A stretch of 64,000 nt of DNA from Halogeometricum sp. S3BR5-2 (lineage in GTDB: Archaea; Halobacteriota; Halobacteria; Halobacteriales; Haloferacaceae): positions 496,001 through 560,000 of the forward strand of contig NZ_JAMQOQ010000003.1 of assembly GCF_031624635.1 (NCBI RefSeq). The letters are read 5' to 3'. The notes below the pieces were generated by a model, which was given only the letters and a program-made list of their open reading frames with translations, had not been told where the DNA came from and did no database searches. Both the position numbers and the translations under genes were made by a program. Position 1 is the stretch's first letter. Each line of letters opens with the position of its first letter. Positions 17,277 through 26,391 of the stretch are shown piece by piece.

Positions 17277-18689
17277 GTGAACGACCGCTCGGTCCACACG
17301 CGTCTTCCCACCGCTGTGAGACTGCTAGTCGGTATGCTCGCGGTCGCCTGCGTGAATCTGTTCCCCCTCGTCGGCGTCGCCGTGTGGGAGTGGAACCTCA
17401 CGTCGCTGCTCGTACTCTACTGGGTCGAAGCCTTCGTGACCGTCCTCATCGCCGTGGCCAAAGCCCTCCTCGCAGAGCGTGGCTCCCCGGACATCACGAA
17501 CGACATCGAACCGCTTCACGAACTCCGCGCGAAACGGGGTGGCTGGGAGCCCCGCCCGAACTGGCCGTCGATCTACCCGCGTAACATCCCGCTCGCGCTC
17601 ACGATACTCGGCTTCTGGGCCGTCTTCCTCGTTCCGATGACGCTGCTCTTCTGGTCGTCGTCGCTGGGTTCGGTGCTCTCTGTCGGCCTGCTCGCGGGCA
17701 TCCTCGGGCTGGTGGTCGCACAGGTCGGCGAGTTCGTCACCGAGTATCTTCGGGACGAGCGCTACACGGAGGTCTCGGCACGGGAGATACTCCGGACGCC
17801 GACGCTCCTCACGTTTTCGCTCGTGGGGGTCGGTCTCCTCACGGTCGGGAGCAGCGGTTCGGACGCGAACCTGCTTCTCTTCGTCGTCGCCGTTCTCGGG
17901 AAGACGCTCGTATCGGTGTATAGCTTCTACGCGGAACGCGTCGAACAGCCGTTGTTCGGACTCGGTGACCGCCTGCTCGACGAAGCGGAGGTTCGCGAAA
18001 CCCCGCCCGAAATCGATCTTCCCGACGCCCCCGTCGACGCCCGCGTTCGCGTCGCTCGGACGCCGGTTATCCTCACGAGTCTGCCCTACATCGTCTTCGG
18101 CTTCGCGAGTCAACTCGGCGTCATCGTCCTCTGTCTGTTCGTCCTCGCGCTCACTTCCGGGCGGCTCTCGTGGATTGCGATTACGACGCTGGTTATCCTC
18201 GCTATCGCCGGAGTGCGTATCCTCAGCTACTACCTCCGCTACGGGACGATCGAGTATCAGCGTCGCGGCGAGATGCTCGTCGCCTACGACACGTTGCTCG
18301 AGGCTCCGCAGTGGAAGACCGATATCGAGCGCTCGTCGTTTTCGGTGAAGAACGCGATTGCCGATCGGTTGCTCGAGACGGGGACGCTCACGATTTCCGG
18401 CGTCGAGAACGTAGAGGGTTCGGACGTCCAGTTCGGCCCGGTCGTCGATCTCGACCAGACCGTCGAGACGCTCGGACTGCCCGTGCGGGAGACCGAACGC
18501 CCCGAACAGGACCTCGGCGTCGTCGCCGCCGTCGGGCTCTTGTTCCTGTTCTTTTTGGTACTCCCGGTCGGGCTCATCTTGGACCCGGACGTCAGTCCCG
18601 AGTTCGCGATGGCTCTCGGTGCGGTGTTCGCGCCGTTCATCCTCTTTCACGCCGCGGTGCTGCTGTGGGTTGCGCTCGCGCGCGTTTGA
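17277..18689 (+). CDS. DUF6498-like polytopic membrane protein (tandem copy 2)
   Basis: 470 residues, GTG start, same layout as the gene 85 bases upstream: N-terminal helices with LFPLVGVAVWEWNLTSLL, the motif WPSIYPRNIPLAL, a middle linker, then two helices and the soluble stretch ILSYYLRYGTIEYQRRGE, ending in two more helices. Sequence identity between the copies looks modest outside the motifs, so the duplication is old. The high-GC antisense strand is open almost throughout but has no protein-like features. Likely forms a heteromeric complex with copy 1 (inference). Confidence 0.72.
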   Translation: MNDRSVHTRLPTAVRLLVGMLAVACVNLFPLVGVAVWEWNLTSLLVLYWVEAFVTVLIAVAKALLAERGSPDITNDIEPLHELRAKRGGWEPRPNWPSIYPRNIPLALTILGFWAVFLVPMTLLFWSSSLGSVLSVGLLAGILGLVVAQVGEFVTEYLRDERYTEVSAREILRTPTLLTFSLVGVGLLTVGSSGSDANLLLFVVAVLGKTLVSVYSFYAERVEQPLFGLGDRLLDEAEVRETPPEIDLPDAPVDARVRVARTPVILTSLPYIVFGFASQLGVIVLCLFVLALTSGRLSWIAITTLVILAIAGVRILSYYLRYGTIEYQRRGEMLVAYDTLLEAPQWKTDIERSSFSVKNAIADRLLETGTLTISGVENVEGSDVQFGPVVDLDQTVETLGLPVRETERPEQDLGVVAAVGLLFLFFLVLPVGLILDPDVSPEFAMALGAVFAPFILFHAAVLLWVALARV

Positions 18690-19002
18690 TACCGAGATAC
18701 TCGACGCTCGAACCACGAGACACAAACAACGGCGGACTCACAAGCGACCGTATTCGCACCGTGACCGGCGAGTCCTCCCATGCCCGCCGTACGCGGTAAG
18801 GGCCACTTTTGAAGACGGACCCCTGCGTTCCGTACTACTCCAGCGGTGATACGAGTAGAACCGAGAGAGAAAGACGGATCTGTTGAAATATCCGGAATCT
18901 GATGGGACTGGCTGCTGGATATAGAGGATAAGTTCAGCAGATTTTGACTGTACAGTAGATCCAGTAGCAAACTTTACCCAGTGGTATACTCTACTGACAA
19001 CC
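18690..19002. other. Intergenic region with vapB promoter
   Basis: 313 bases without a gene. The TATA element ctttacc at 18972-18978 is 28 bases before the antitoxin ATG. The stretch 18880-18960 is AT-richer than the flanks. Nothing else recognised. Confidence 0.45.
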
Positions 19003-19278
19003 ATGACCACGTCGGTGAAAATGGACGACGACACGAAGTCTCGGCTCGAACGGTTACAGGCCGAAATTCGGTTGAAGACAGGCAAGCGAGTGACTCAACA
19101 AGACGTCCTCGCACGACTCGTTGAGCATGCCATCGAATCCAAAGCAGATCTCGTCGACTCGTTCCGAGAGGAACGTGTTCCCCTCGCTGAATCAGAGCGC
19201 GAGAAGTTCCACAACGGGATGGTCTCGTCCGGAGTCTCGACGAGCGAAGAAGACATCGACGACGTGCTGTACGGATGA
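19003..19278 (+). CDS. VapB-type antitoxin (ribbon-helix-helix)
   Basis: 91 residues. The N-terminus TTSVKMDDDTKSRLERLQ, then GKRVTQQDVLARLVEHAI, has the alternating pattern of a ribbon-helix-helix DNA-binding antitoxin. The tail DIDDVLYG is the toxin-neutralising end common to haloarchaeal VapB proteins. It overlaps the PIN toxin gene by four bases (ATGA). Expected to bind its own promoter, a leaderless one starting from the TATA box at 18972, together with the toxin. Confidence 0.85.
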   Translation: MTTSVKMDDDTKSRLERLQAEIRLKTGKRVTQQDVLARLVEHAIESKADLVDSFREERVPLAESEREKFHNGMVSSGVSTSEEDIDDVLYG

Positions 19279-19703
19279 GTGTCTTCGTCGATACAGGCGT
19301 GTTCTTTGCGCACCACGATACGGATGCTGACCGGCACGATCAAGCCGTCAGTGCATTCGAAGAGTTGCTCGATGGGGAATACGGGCAGCCGTACACGAAC
19401 GACTACGTTTTCGACGAGACCGTGACCCTCACACGCGCTCGAACAGGGTCGTTCGAGGCTGCGGACACCGTCGCCAGTCGCATTCTCGGAGAAGACTCCT
19501 TCCCTGGTGTCTTCGAGATGCTTCACGTCGAACCGGACGACATTCGGACGTCACTAGAAACGTTTCGTCGGTACGACGACCACGACCTCAGCTTCACTGA
19601 CGCGACAATAGTCGCTCTATGTGACTCGCGTGGTATCGATGCTGTGCTGAGCTTCGACACAGATTTTGACGGACTCGTTGAGCGTATCGAACCAGAGTAC
19701 TAA
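19275..19703 (+). CDS. VapC-type PIN-domain ribonuclease toxin
   Basis: 142 residues. The four PIN acidic residues are visible: Asp in SVFVDTGVFF, Glu in FDETVTL, Asp in LSFTDATIVALC and Asp in VLSFDTDFDG. The domain has normal length and should be an active Mg-dependent RNase, likely cutting tRNA or rRNA when free of antitoxin. Coupled to vapB by the ATGA overlap. This pair is intact, unlike the related one at 35.8-36.4 kb. Confidence 0.9.
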   Translation: MSVFVDTGVFFAHHDTDADRHDQAVSAFEELLDGEYGQPYTNDYVFDETVTLTRARTGSFEAADTVASRILGEDSFPGVFEMLHVEPDDIRTSLETFRRYDDHDLSFTDATIVALCDSRGIDAVLSFDTDFDGLVERIEPEY

Positions 19704-19763
19704 GAGGTGACTCGCTCGGAGTGTCAGCGCGCTGCTCGCTCAGTAGTGGGGAGTTCGTGCGTC

Positions 19764-20753
19764 TCAACTCCAATTCTCTAGGAGGTCTCGGATCGCGTAG
19801 TACGCGGGCTTGGGATTGAAGTTCTCGTCGAAGAGTAGTGGGTCGGTCGTAACGTCGTAGCGGTTCTGGAGCCAGGTTCCCGCGTCGTGGACGCCCCACG
19901 TGATAAGCGTGCTACAGCCGTTGTCGAGGCACGCCTTGAGAACGTCTTTGTAGTACTGTGCTTGGTGTTCGAGGCGATCATCGAACTCCTCGTTTGGGCC
20001 GTACGCGACATCCATCTCGGTGATCTGGACGTCCAAGCCGAGCTCTTTGAAGCGACGGATGTTCTCACCGACCGTTTCGGGATCCTCCCGGCTGTGCTGA
20101 TACGACGGAAGGGAGTGCATCTGGATCCCGACGCCGTCGATCGGCACACCACGGTCGAGCAGGCGCTGCAGAAGGTCGTATACAGCGTTGGCCTTGTCGT
20201 TGTCTGATGCGATCTCGTAATCGTTGTAATAGAGGGCGGCGTTCGGCGCGACGTCGTTCGCCCACTCGAAGGCCTTGTCGAGGTATTCTTCGCCCATCGC
20301 CTCGTACCACATCGTCTCGCGCATCGACCCGTCATCGGCCACCGCTTCGTTCACGACGTCCCAGACATCTACCTTGTCGTGATAGCGGCCGGCCACCGTG
20401 TGAATATGGTCCCGGACAAACGCTTCTAACTGGTCGTCGGTGTAGTCCCAAGCGAGGAACCACTCGGGGGTCTGCTTGTGCCAGAGCAAGGTGTGTCCCC
20501 GGACGGTCATGTCGTTCTTGACACCGAAGTTCACGATCGCGTCGGCGTCATCGAAATCGTAGACCTTCGGTTCGGGGCGCAACGGACCCATTTTCAGCGC
20601 GTTTCCTGTTGTAACCGCGTTGAACTCCCGCTTGAGCGTCTGTGCGAGCGTCGGATCGTCGGGATACTGTCTGAACGACCGAGCGGGAATGCCCGCGCCT
20701 ATCGTCACGCCTTTCTCGTCGGCCAGTTCGCGGAGTGTCTTGTCACTTAACAT
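19764..20753 (-). CDS. GH10 endo-1,4-beta-xylanase, no signal peptide
   Basis: 329 residues, a complete single-domain family-10 glycoside hydrolase. The acid/base is Glu136 in WDVVNEAVAD and the nucleophile is Glu246 in ITEMDVA. Other family marks are RGHTLLWHKQTPEWF (85-99) and the closing ITWGVHDAGTW. The GH10 fold starts at the first residues, with no Sec or Tat signal, no carbohydrate-binding module and no linker. Another frame upstream does not supply a signal either. A cytoplasmic enzyme acting on imported xylo-oligosaccharides is most likely. No transporter or sugar-catabolic genes are adjacent. TTG at 20759 is an alternative start. Confidence 0.93.
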   Translation of the reverse strand: MLSDKTLRELADEKGVTIGAGIPARSFRQYPDDPTLAQTLKREFNAVTTGNALKMGPLRPEPKVYDFDDADAIVNFGVKNDMTVRGHTLLWHKQTPEWFLAWDYTDDQLEAFVRDHIHTVAGRYHDKVDVWDVVNEAVADDGSMRETMWYEAMGEEYLDKAFEWANDVAPNAALYYNDYEIASDNDKANAVYDLLQRLLDRGVPIDGVGIQMHSLPSYQHSREDPETVGENIRRFKELGLDVQITEMDVAYGPNEEFDDRLEHQAQYYKDVLKACLDNGCSTLITWGVHDAGTWLQNRYDVTTDPLLFDENFNPKPAYYAIRDLLENWS

Positions 20754-20945
20754 TCGCAAATACGCGAGCGCGAGACGAGAAAGTCATACCGATACCAGAA
20801 AAATTTTGTTGAATAAGCGGACACAGAAACCTCACCAAAGGCTGTCAGAAGCGTCGTGACCGACTCAGAGGGTGTATGCAGCAACCGGTTCACTCGCGTT
20901 ATCCCTATCAGAAGTATTTTCAAAATTGTCACAGTATCCGAATCT

Positions 20946-21368
20946 GTGTCCCCCTCTCGTCGTGCTTTCCTCATCGGGTCAAGTCCCGGCCTGCTCGCTG
21001 TCGCAGGATGTATCTCCCCTTTCCAGAGCTCTCGAACTCGTATTGGAGAGATCGTCTTACTGAATATGGACGACAGAGTTCACACGGTTCAACTACAGGT
21101 TCAGGCTTCAGGTGAGACGCTTTACGACACGAGCAAAGAGATGCCGCCGTCGAACGAAGAACAACCCGTCATTACTCCCGAAGATGGACTGCCGGCTGAA
21201 CGCCGAAGATATACGATTGTAGCGACTCTCGACGGGGGAGAAGATTCGATAGTGAGGACGTATCCAACGAAGGGCGGAGACTGTTATTCGGTGACCGTCC
21301 GTGTGGGGTCAAACGGACGATTCAGAGATATGCCGTCTGAATCAGAGTTCGAGGGATGCAGTCAGTAA
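20946..21368 (+). CDS. Tat-dependent lipoprotein, unknown function
   Basis: 140 residues from a GTG start. The signal SPSRRAFLIGSSPGLLAVAG ends in a lipobox Cys, as usual for haloarchaeal lipoproteins moved by the Tat system and anchored by a lipid. The mature part is a small beta-rich domain (EIVLLNMDDRVHTVQLQV), of the type annotated as a generic haloarchaeal lipoprotein. It ends with Cys pairs that might form a disulfide. An upstream ATG at 20856 would add 30 residues before the signal, which is less likely; a TATA-like tatttt near 20914 fits the GTG. Confidence 0.68.
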   Translation: MSPSRRAFLIGSSPGLLAVAGCISPFQSSRTRIGEIVLLNMDDRVHTVQLQVQASGETLYDTSKEMPPSNEEQPVITPEDGLPAERRRYTIVATLDGGEDSIVRTYPTKGGDCYSVTVRVGSNGRFRDMPSESEFEGCSQ

Positions 21369-21508
21369 GAGCCTGTACTCAGCGATACTTCTCGGCCCGT
21401 TTCAGCGATGGTGGCGTGACCGATTCGCGCTCTCTATCCAACACGGCCTCAGCAAACTATCCGCGGCTGAGGATTTCAACAGAGCCAGAAAACCCGAAGA
21501 GAGACCGC

Positions 21509-22756
21509 TTAGTTGTGGTTGCTCTGCTTGACGGCGTCGACGAGGAACAGCCCGAACACCATCTGCACGCCGACGACCATCAGCGCGAAGGCGACGACGT
21601 TCTCGGGGGTCAACGGCAGGTTGCTGAAGCCGCCCGCAGCCCATTGGAACGTCTGTACAGCCATGTAGATGCCGCCGAACGCGAAGAGGCCAGCGCCGGC
21701 GAACGCGCCGCGTTCGAGACTGACCGTCTCGCTGAGGAATCGCGTCACAGGGTCGTCCGGATCCCGAATCGGATTGCTCGCTACGGAGGCGAACGCGCCG
21801 AGGTAGGTGAGATAGACGCCGAGCACCAACAGGAGGGTACCGGCGAGAAGCGAGTGCGACCCGAACGTCATCGGGCCGACCGAGGAGTTCGTGAACGCGA
21901 GCGTCATCACGACGCCGCCGAACCCGCCCATAGCGAGTCCCGGCGCGGAGAACAGGTAGCCCGGCGCGTTCTGGAGCATGAACTTCACGTGCCGCCAGCC
22001 GTCCTGGAAGCTCTCCAGCGTCGCCTCACCCTCGCGCGGGTGGTACGTGATGGGCACCTCCGCGATGGTGAGATTCCGCGCGCCGGCCTCCATGATCATC
22101 TCCGAGGCGAACTCCATCCCGGTGGTCTTGAGGTCGAGCGTCTCTAAGGCGTCCCGAGACATCACGCGCATCCCGCTGTGCGCGTCGGAGACGCCGGCAC
22201 CGTAGAAGACGTTGAGGAACTTCGTGAGGAGGGGATTCCCGATGTGTTGGTGCAGCGGGGGCATCGACCCGGGCAGAATCTCGCCTTCGAGGCGCGAGCC
22301 CATGGCCATGTCCGCATCGCCGTTGCGAACGAGGTTGAACAACTTCGGGAGTTCCTCGAAGTCGTACGTACAGTCGGCGTCACCGATGGCGATGTACTCA
22401 CCGCGCGTCCGCTCGAAGGCGTACTGGTACGCGTAGCCGTACCCCCCCTTGTCGGGGACGACCACGCGTGCGCCCATCGCTTTCGCGATTTCGGGCGTCC
22501 GGTCGGTCGAACTGTCGCTGACGACGATTTCGCCCGTGATATCCATCGCCTCGAACGCGTTGAGAATCATCTTGATGCACTTTGCAATCCCCTCTTCCTC
22601 GTTGAGCGTCGGCATAACGACCGACAGCGTCGGCGTCTGTTCGCTGTCTTCGGGGACCAAGAGGTCATCCTGTGGTGCCGACATCTCCTCGTCAAGGAGT
22701 TCCACGTCGAGACCACCTCCCGCTACTTCCGTGTGTGATAATTTTTCCGTTGACAT
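21509..22756 (-). CDS. GT2 family glycosyltransferase with C-terminal membrane domain (DPM-synthase-like)
   Basis: 415 residues. GT-A domain with TPTLSVVMPTLNEEEGIAKC (41-60), the metal-binding IGDADC (124-129) and VPITYHPREGEATLES, typical of dolichol-phosphate sugar transferases. Four helices follow (about 265-410). Such enzymes charge dolichol phosphate with a hexose at the inner membrane face for later N-glycosylation or glycolipid steps; AglJ and AglD are characterised haloarchaeal relatives, and this is not claimed to be either. The start at 22756 drops an unlikely upstream extension. Neighbours are a surface glycoprotein candidate and a DUF1616 protein, a plausible glycosylation context. 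Confidence 0.85.
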   Translation of the reverse strand: MSTEKLSHTEVAGGGLDVELLDEEMSAPQDDLLVPEDSEQTPTLSVVMPTLNEEEGIAKCIKMILNAFEAMDITGEIVVSDSSTDRTPEIAKAMGARVVVPDKGGYGYAYQYAFERTRGEYIAIGDADCTYDFEELPKLFNLVRNGDADMAMGSRLEGEILPGSMPPLHQHIGNPLLTKFLNVFYGAGVSDAHSGMRVMSRDALETLDLKTTGMEFASEMIMEAGARNLTIAEVPITYHPREGEATLESFQDGWRHVKFMLQNAPGYLFSAPGLAMGGFGGVVMTLAFTNSSVGPMTFGSHSLLAGTLLLVLGVYLTYLGAFASVASNPIRDPDDPVTRFLSETVSLERGAFAGAGLFAFGGIYMAVQTFQWAAGGFSNLPLTPENVVAFALMVVGVQMVFGLFLVDAVKQSNHN

Positions 22757-23221
22757 GCTGCCTACCCAGACAACGGTCTCTCCCCCACTCAAGGAGATCC
22801 GCTGTCAGTAATCAAACCATACACTGAACTACACAAATAGGTTTTGGTGGCGATACAATTTATTAATGACTGCACACAGCCCCTCTCTTTGTCCGTAACA
22901 GAGGGTATATCTCGAACATCTGAATGTACCGATACGAGCGCAGTAGGTCGAATTTTGCCGTTTGTATCACCCATCTCGTACTTAGTGGTTGTACTCGACG
23001 GCGAACTCGTCCCGTAGTTAGAGTTCCCAGTACAGGAGGAACTGAGGCCGGTAGCGAGTCGATCATCCGCTTCAAATATCTATAATTATAGTTATATATG
23101 CGCCCGTGAACGGGTGGGTTCGGCGCTCGATGCTCCCCTGTTCGGTGCCACAGCCCGATATCACGGGTCAGCTAATATGGACATCCGGAACGAATATCTG
23201 TGAGAGTATAGACGCTAGCCC
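22757..23221. other. Intergenic region between divergent genes
   Basis: 465 bases, AT-rich in places (near 23070-23100). On the minus strand around 22985-23050 there are protein-like traces (YRPQFLLYWEL, LRDEFAVEYNH) broken by stops, possibly the relic of a transposase tail, but too short to assign. The TATA box gaatatc at 23192-23198 is 27 bases before the surface-protein start. Confidence 0.4.
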
Positions 23222-24301
23222 ATGAGCGGAAGATCACGATTCGCTGCCCTGTTACTCGCGTTCATGCTCGTCACGAGTGTGGGCGTCGCGTCCGTGAGTG
23301 CCCAGACAGACGGCGAGTATTCGGTAGAAGCACAGAACTCGATCGACATCCCCGACCGGACGGTCAGCGTCGAGGGGACGGACTACGCCGTGAGTTCCGT
23401 CGGGAAGGTGACCGTCGGCGAGACGTTGGAGGCGAGCGTGAGCGGCGCTGACGGAGCCGACGTCAGCGTCGATCTCTACTCCCCGGACCGAACGATCGTC
23501 AACAGCGGCGTGGTAACCGACAGCTCGGTGTCTTTCTCCACCGAGAACCTCCGCCCCGGAACGTACATTCTCGCCGTCTACACCGACGGTTCCATCGTCT
23601 CCATTCAGCCCGTCGTCGTGGCCGGCTACGAGACGACCCTGAACGCGCCGAGCGAGCTGACGGCTGGCGAGTCCGGCGACGTGACCGTCCAACTGGACGA
23701 CGTCGCGGACCTGGGGAGCCCCGAGAACGTCGAACTCGCCATCGTCCAAGAGGACGAAGTCGTCGACACGGTGCGGATGAGCAGCGACTCGACGTACGAG
23801 TACAGCGCCGAAATCGGGTCGTCGCTCGAGTCGGGCGAGTACCGGATGTACGCGATGGTCCACAACGAGACGGCCGTCAGCAGTGAGGATGTCTTCAGCG
23901 GCGACAACGACGTCGTCGGCGTGACCGACGCGCAGACGCTGACTGTCTCCGGTAGCGCGGCGCAACCGCAAGACGACGAGAGCGGTGACGACGGGAGCTC
24001 CGGCAGCTCCGGAAACTCCGGTGACTCCGATACGTATTCGAGTGACAGCGACACCACCGTGACCTCGACGCCGAGCGGGGCGACAACGGAGATGATGACC
24101 ACCGAGACGACCGACGCGGTCGAGACGAGCGAAGAACAGCGCACCGCGACGACGGAGATGGGAGCGACGGAGACGGCGAGTGAGTCCGAACCCGACACCG
24201 AAGCGCCGAGCGGGACGAGCACCGACTCGTCGATGCCGAACTTCGCACTATACATCGTCGCACTCGCTCTCGTCGCGGCCGCACTCGTCGCGCGCCGGTA
24301 A
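23222..24301 (+). CDS. Secreted surface protein with PGF-CTERM-like C-terminal anchor
   Basis: 359 residues. Sec signal (RFAALLLAFMLVTSVGVASV, cleavage near SVSAQ), then two beta-sandwich domains (about 30-240), a Ser/Thr/Asp/Glu-rich spacer (about 245-335, probably O-glycosylated) and a C-terminal tripartite tail: SSMPNFALYIVAL, a hydrophobic helix and ARR at the end. That tail resembles PGF-CTERM, the archaeosortase-A target, with PNF in place of PGF. Likely processed and lipid-anchored in the S-layer. N-glycosylation sites of the NxS/T type are present. Role unknown. Confidence 0.8.
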   Translation: MSGRSRFAALLLAFMLVTSVGVASVSAQTDGEYSVEAQNSIDIPDRTVSVEGTDYAVSSVGKVTVGETLEASVSGADGADVSVDLYSPDRTIVNSGVVTDSSVSFSTENLRPGTYILAVYTDGSIVSIQPVVVAGYETTLNAPSELTAGESGDVTVQLDDVADLGSPENVELAIVQEDEVVDTVRMSSDSTYEYSAEIGSSLESGEYRMYAMVHNETAVSSEDVFSGDNDVVGVTDAQTLTVSGSAAQPQDDESGDDGSSGSSGNSGDSDTYSSDSDTTVTSTPSGATTEMMTTETTDAVETSEEQRTATTEMGATETASESEPDTEAPSGTSTDSSMPNFALYIVALALVAAALVARR

Positions 24302-24332
24302 CCGACGATAGCCTTCACCTCGATTCGACGAT

Positions 24333-24337
24333 TTTTG
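24333..24337 (+). terminator. Oligo-T stretch after the surface-protein gene
   Basis: Five T residues 32 bases past the stop codon, preceded by the short inverted pair tcgattcgacga. Archaeal RNA polymerase commonly ends at such T-runs. Weak evidence only. Confidence 0.3.
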
Positions 24338-24705
24338 CGCCGCGCCCCAATCCGGCAGTGCGACGTGGATACCGTGGTCGGTCGATTGATTTGCCGAGCG
24401 AACCCGAAATCCTGAGTCGGACATCGTCACCACATCGTCTCTCACCCCGTTCGACGAACCGGTCCGTACTCGGCCGGAACCCCCGTACTGTTGGAGCGCC
24501 GACCGGTGCCTTTTTGTGAGATACCCGTCGATTTGCTAACAGTATCCTACCTATACTACCATTACATTCGTAGAGATATAATGACTTTATATAGTGTATC
24601 GAAATCCAAGGGTAGCCGACACACACAGGGTCGTGTTTCTCCGTTACGCCGACCGATTACGGGTACGACAGCGGAGTCCTAACAAGGGGTGAAACGTACC
24701 CCGAC
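24338..24705. other. Intergenic region without recognisable features
   Basis: No gene seen. The segment 24520-24605 is strongly AT-rich and could contain promoters. There is no hairpin and no repeat. Confidence 0.4.
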
Positions 24706-24706
24706 G

Positions 24707-24715
24707 TATTTTTAC
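24707..24715 (+). promoter_or_regulatory. TATA box of the DUF1616 gene
   Basis: tatttttac centred 27 bases before the ATG at 24738; indicates a leaderless transcript and supports that start over the TTG two codons earlier. Confidence 0.55.
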
Positions 24716-24737
24716 CTCCCCCCACGTCTGATTGTGC

Positions 24738-25763
24738 ATGACCTCCACGGAGGACTGGCGCGTACTCCTCCCCCGTCCGCTTCGGGTTCTGCCAGCCGAT
24801 CTCGTCGCGATACTCACACTCACACTGCTGACGCTCATCGCGGTGTCTCTGCCCGTGCTCCGTGAGACGCCGCTGCGGGTCGTCGTCGGACTTCCCTTCC
24901 TCCTGTTCGTGCCCGGATACGCGATCATCTCCGCGCTCTTTCCGGAACGCGCGAAGACCGACGCCAACCTCATGGTCAAAGACGACTCGGGAGCGACCGA
25001 CACCGTCTCGGGTATCGACGGTATCGAACGCGTCGCGCTGTCGTTCGGGACGAGCATCGCCGTCGTCCCGCTGGTCGGGTTCGCGCTCAACTTCACGCCC
25101 TTCGGCATTCGACTCGCACCGATCATGGTGTCGCTCACCGCCATCGTCGTCTTTGCCTGTGTGATCGCGGCGAGTCGGCGCTGGGACCTCCCCGAAGACG
25201 AACGCTTCCGCGTGCCGTATCAGACGTGGTACGCCAATACCAAAGCCGAGCTGTTCTCCCCGGAGACGCGAACCGACGCGGCGCTGAACGTCGTGTTGAT
25301 CGCGAGTTTGCTGCTCGCTGTGGGAGCGGTCGGATACGCCGTCGCCGTCCCCTCCCAAGGCGAGCAGTTCAGCGAACTCTATCTGTTGACCGAAAACGAG
25401 TCCGGCGGGTACGTCGCCGACGACTACCCGACGAACTTCACCGCCGGTGAACCGCAGTCACTGATCGTGGGAATCGGCAACCAGGAGAACGAGCCGGTCC
25501 AGTACTCGGTGGTCACGGAGATTCAACGCGTCGAGGTGTCGAACAATAGCACGACTGTCCTCGAACGAGAGCAGTTACAGACGTTCTCGCCCCGACTCCA
25601 GCACAACGAGACGTGGCAACAACAACATCAGGTCGCGCCCACGATGACCGGCGAGAACCTGCGGTTGATCTACTATCTGTACAAGGGCGATGCCCCCGCG
25701 ACACCGAGCGAAGAGAGTGCGTACCGCGAGGTGCATCTGTGGGTGAATGTGAGCTCAAACTAG
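24738..25763 (+). CDS. DUF1616 membrane protein
   Basis: 341 residues. Five or so membrane helices: four in the N-terminal half, including LRVVVGLPFLLFVPGYAII, the DUF1616 hallmark, and one at about 180-205. An extracytoplasmic beta-sandwich domain with several NxS/T sequons ends in LWVNVSSN. DUF1616 proteins often sit among archaeal protein-glycosylation and surface-polysaccharide genes but have no assigned reaction. Here it follows a surface protein and a dolichol-type GT2 on the other strand, which fits that association. Confidence 0.85.
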   Translation: MTSTEDWRVLLPRPLRVLPADLVAILTLTLLTLIAVSLPVLRETPLRVVVGLPFLLFVPGYAIISALFPERAKTDANLMVKDDSGATDTVSGIDGIERVALSFGTSIAVVPLVGFALNFTPFGIRLAPIMVSLTAIVVFACVIAASRRWDLPEDERFRVPYQTWYANTKAELFSPETRTDAALNVVLIASLLLAVGAVGYAVAVPSQGEQFSELYLLTENESGGYVADDYPTNFTAGEPQSLIVGIGNQENEPVQYSVVTEIQRVEVSNNSTTVLEREQLQTFSPRLQHNETWQQQHQVAPTMTGENLRLIYYLYKGDAPATPSEESAYREVHLWVNVSSN

Positions 25764-25932
25764 CAGTACGGCTTCTGTACTACTACTCAGTATTCTTCGT
25801 TTCGTCTCGTCGGACACTGCCCGATTCTGCGCGACGACTTGGAAGCAGAGTCGCGTCTCCGACGACGATCGCCATCAGTACTCTCCCGTAAGGAGATCGT
25901 GATCTTCGGCGGTATCGAAAATCAGTGGCGAT

Positions 25933-26391
25933 TCAGCCGGTCCAAAAGCCTCGCTGACGAGCGTCGATCTCTGAAAGAACAACCGAGAGAACGTCACGCC
26001 AATCTGTGGGATGAGACGCGTCCGTCCCCGGCGTTGGTGCGTCCGGTCCCGCGTGGATGTGGTCACGCGTGTTGTGATCGGACGGGTGGCGATCCCATCG
26101 GTGGTCAAACGTCCCTTCGTGTTCGTCGCTGTGCTCTTCATGATAGTGCAGCGAGAAATCGCCGTTTTCGAACCACACGATTTCGAGTCGGGCCGTCCGA
26201 ACGCTGCTCGGGTACAAGCGAGTGTTATACACACACACCAGTCGGCCGGGTGCGAACGCGGGTTGTTCTTCGACTCGCTCGAACCGGTCGTCTGTGGAGA
26301 GACGACTCGCAAGAAGATCTAACCGGGCGAAATCGATCGCGGCGCCGTCGATTTCGTCAGGTGTCTCGGCCTCGTCGTCTCGGTCGCTCAT
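25933..26391 (-). CDS. TumE-like toxin (DUF6516-type), first copy
   Basis: 152 residues. The core ARLEIVWFENGDFSLHYHEE followed by DHRWDRHPSDHNTRDHIH matches the His/Asp-rich signature of TumE-type toxins, small nucleases of type II systems. Its start overlaps the stop of the helix-turn-helix gene by four bases (ATGA), the normal antitoxin-first order for this pair. Closely similar in plan to the gene at 35206 (LEIRWYRNDDFTIHYQEEH). TumE family membership is from recognised pattern, not a search. Confidence 0.72.
   Translation of the reverse strand: MSDRDDEAETPDEIDGAAIDFARLDLLASRLSTDDRFERVEEQPAFAPGRLVCVYNTRLYPSSVRTARLEIVWFENGDFSLHYHEEHSDEHEGTFDHRWDRHPSDHNTRDHIHAGPDAPTPGTDASHPTDWRDVLSVVLSEIDARQRGFWTG

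Noticed and set aside
17325-18725. 466-codon minus-strand frame over the second DUF6498-like gene
   Set aside because: Highly charged, without hydrophobic core or motif; the plus strand encodes a convincing membrane protein.
25875-26312. Overlapping minus-strand frame in the first TumE-like gene
   Set aside because: Out of frame with the recognisable signature; Arg/Thr-rich shadow.
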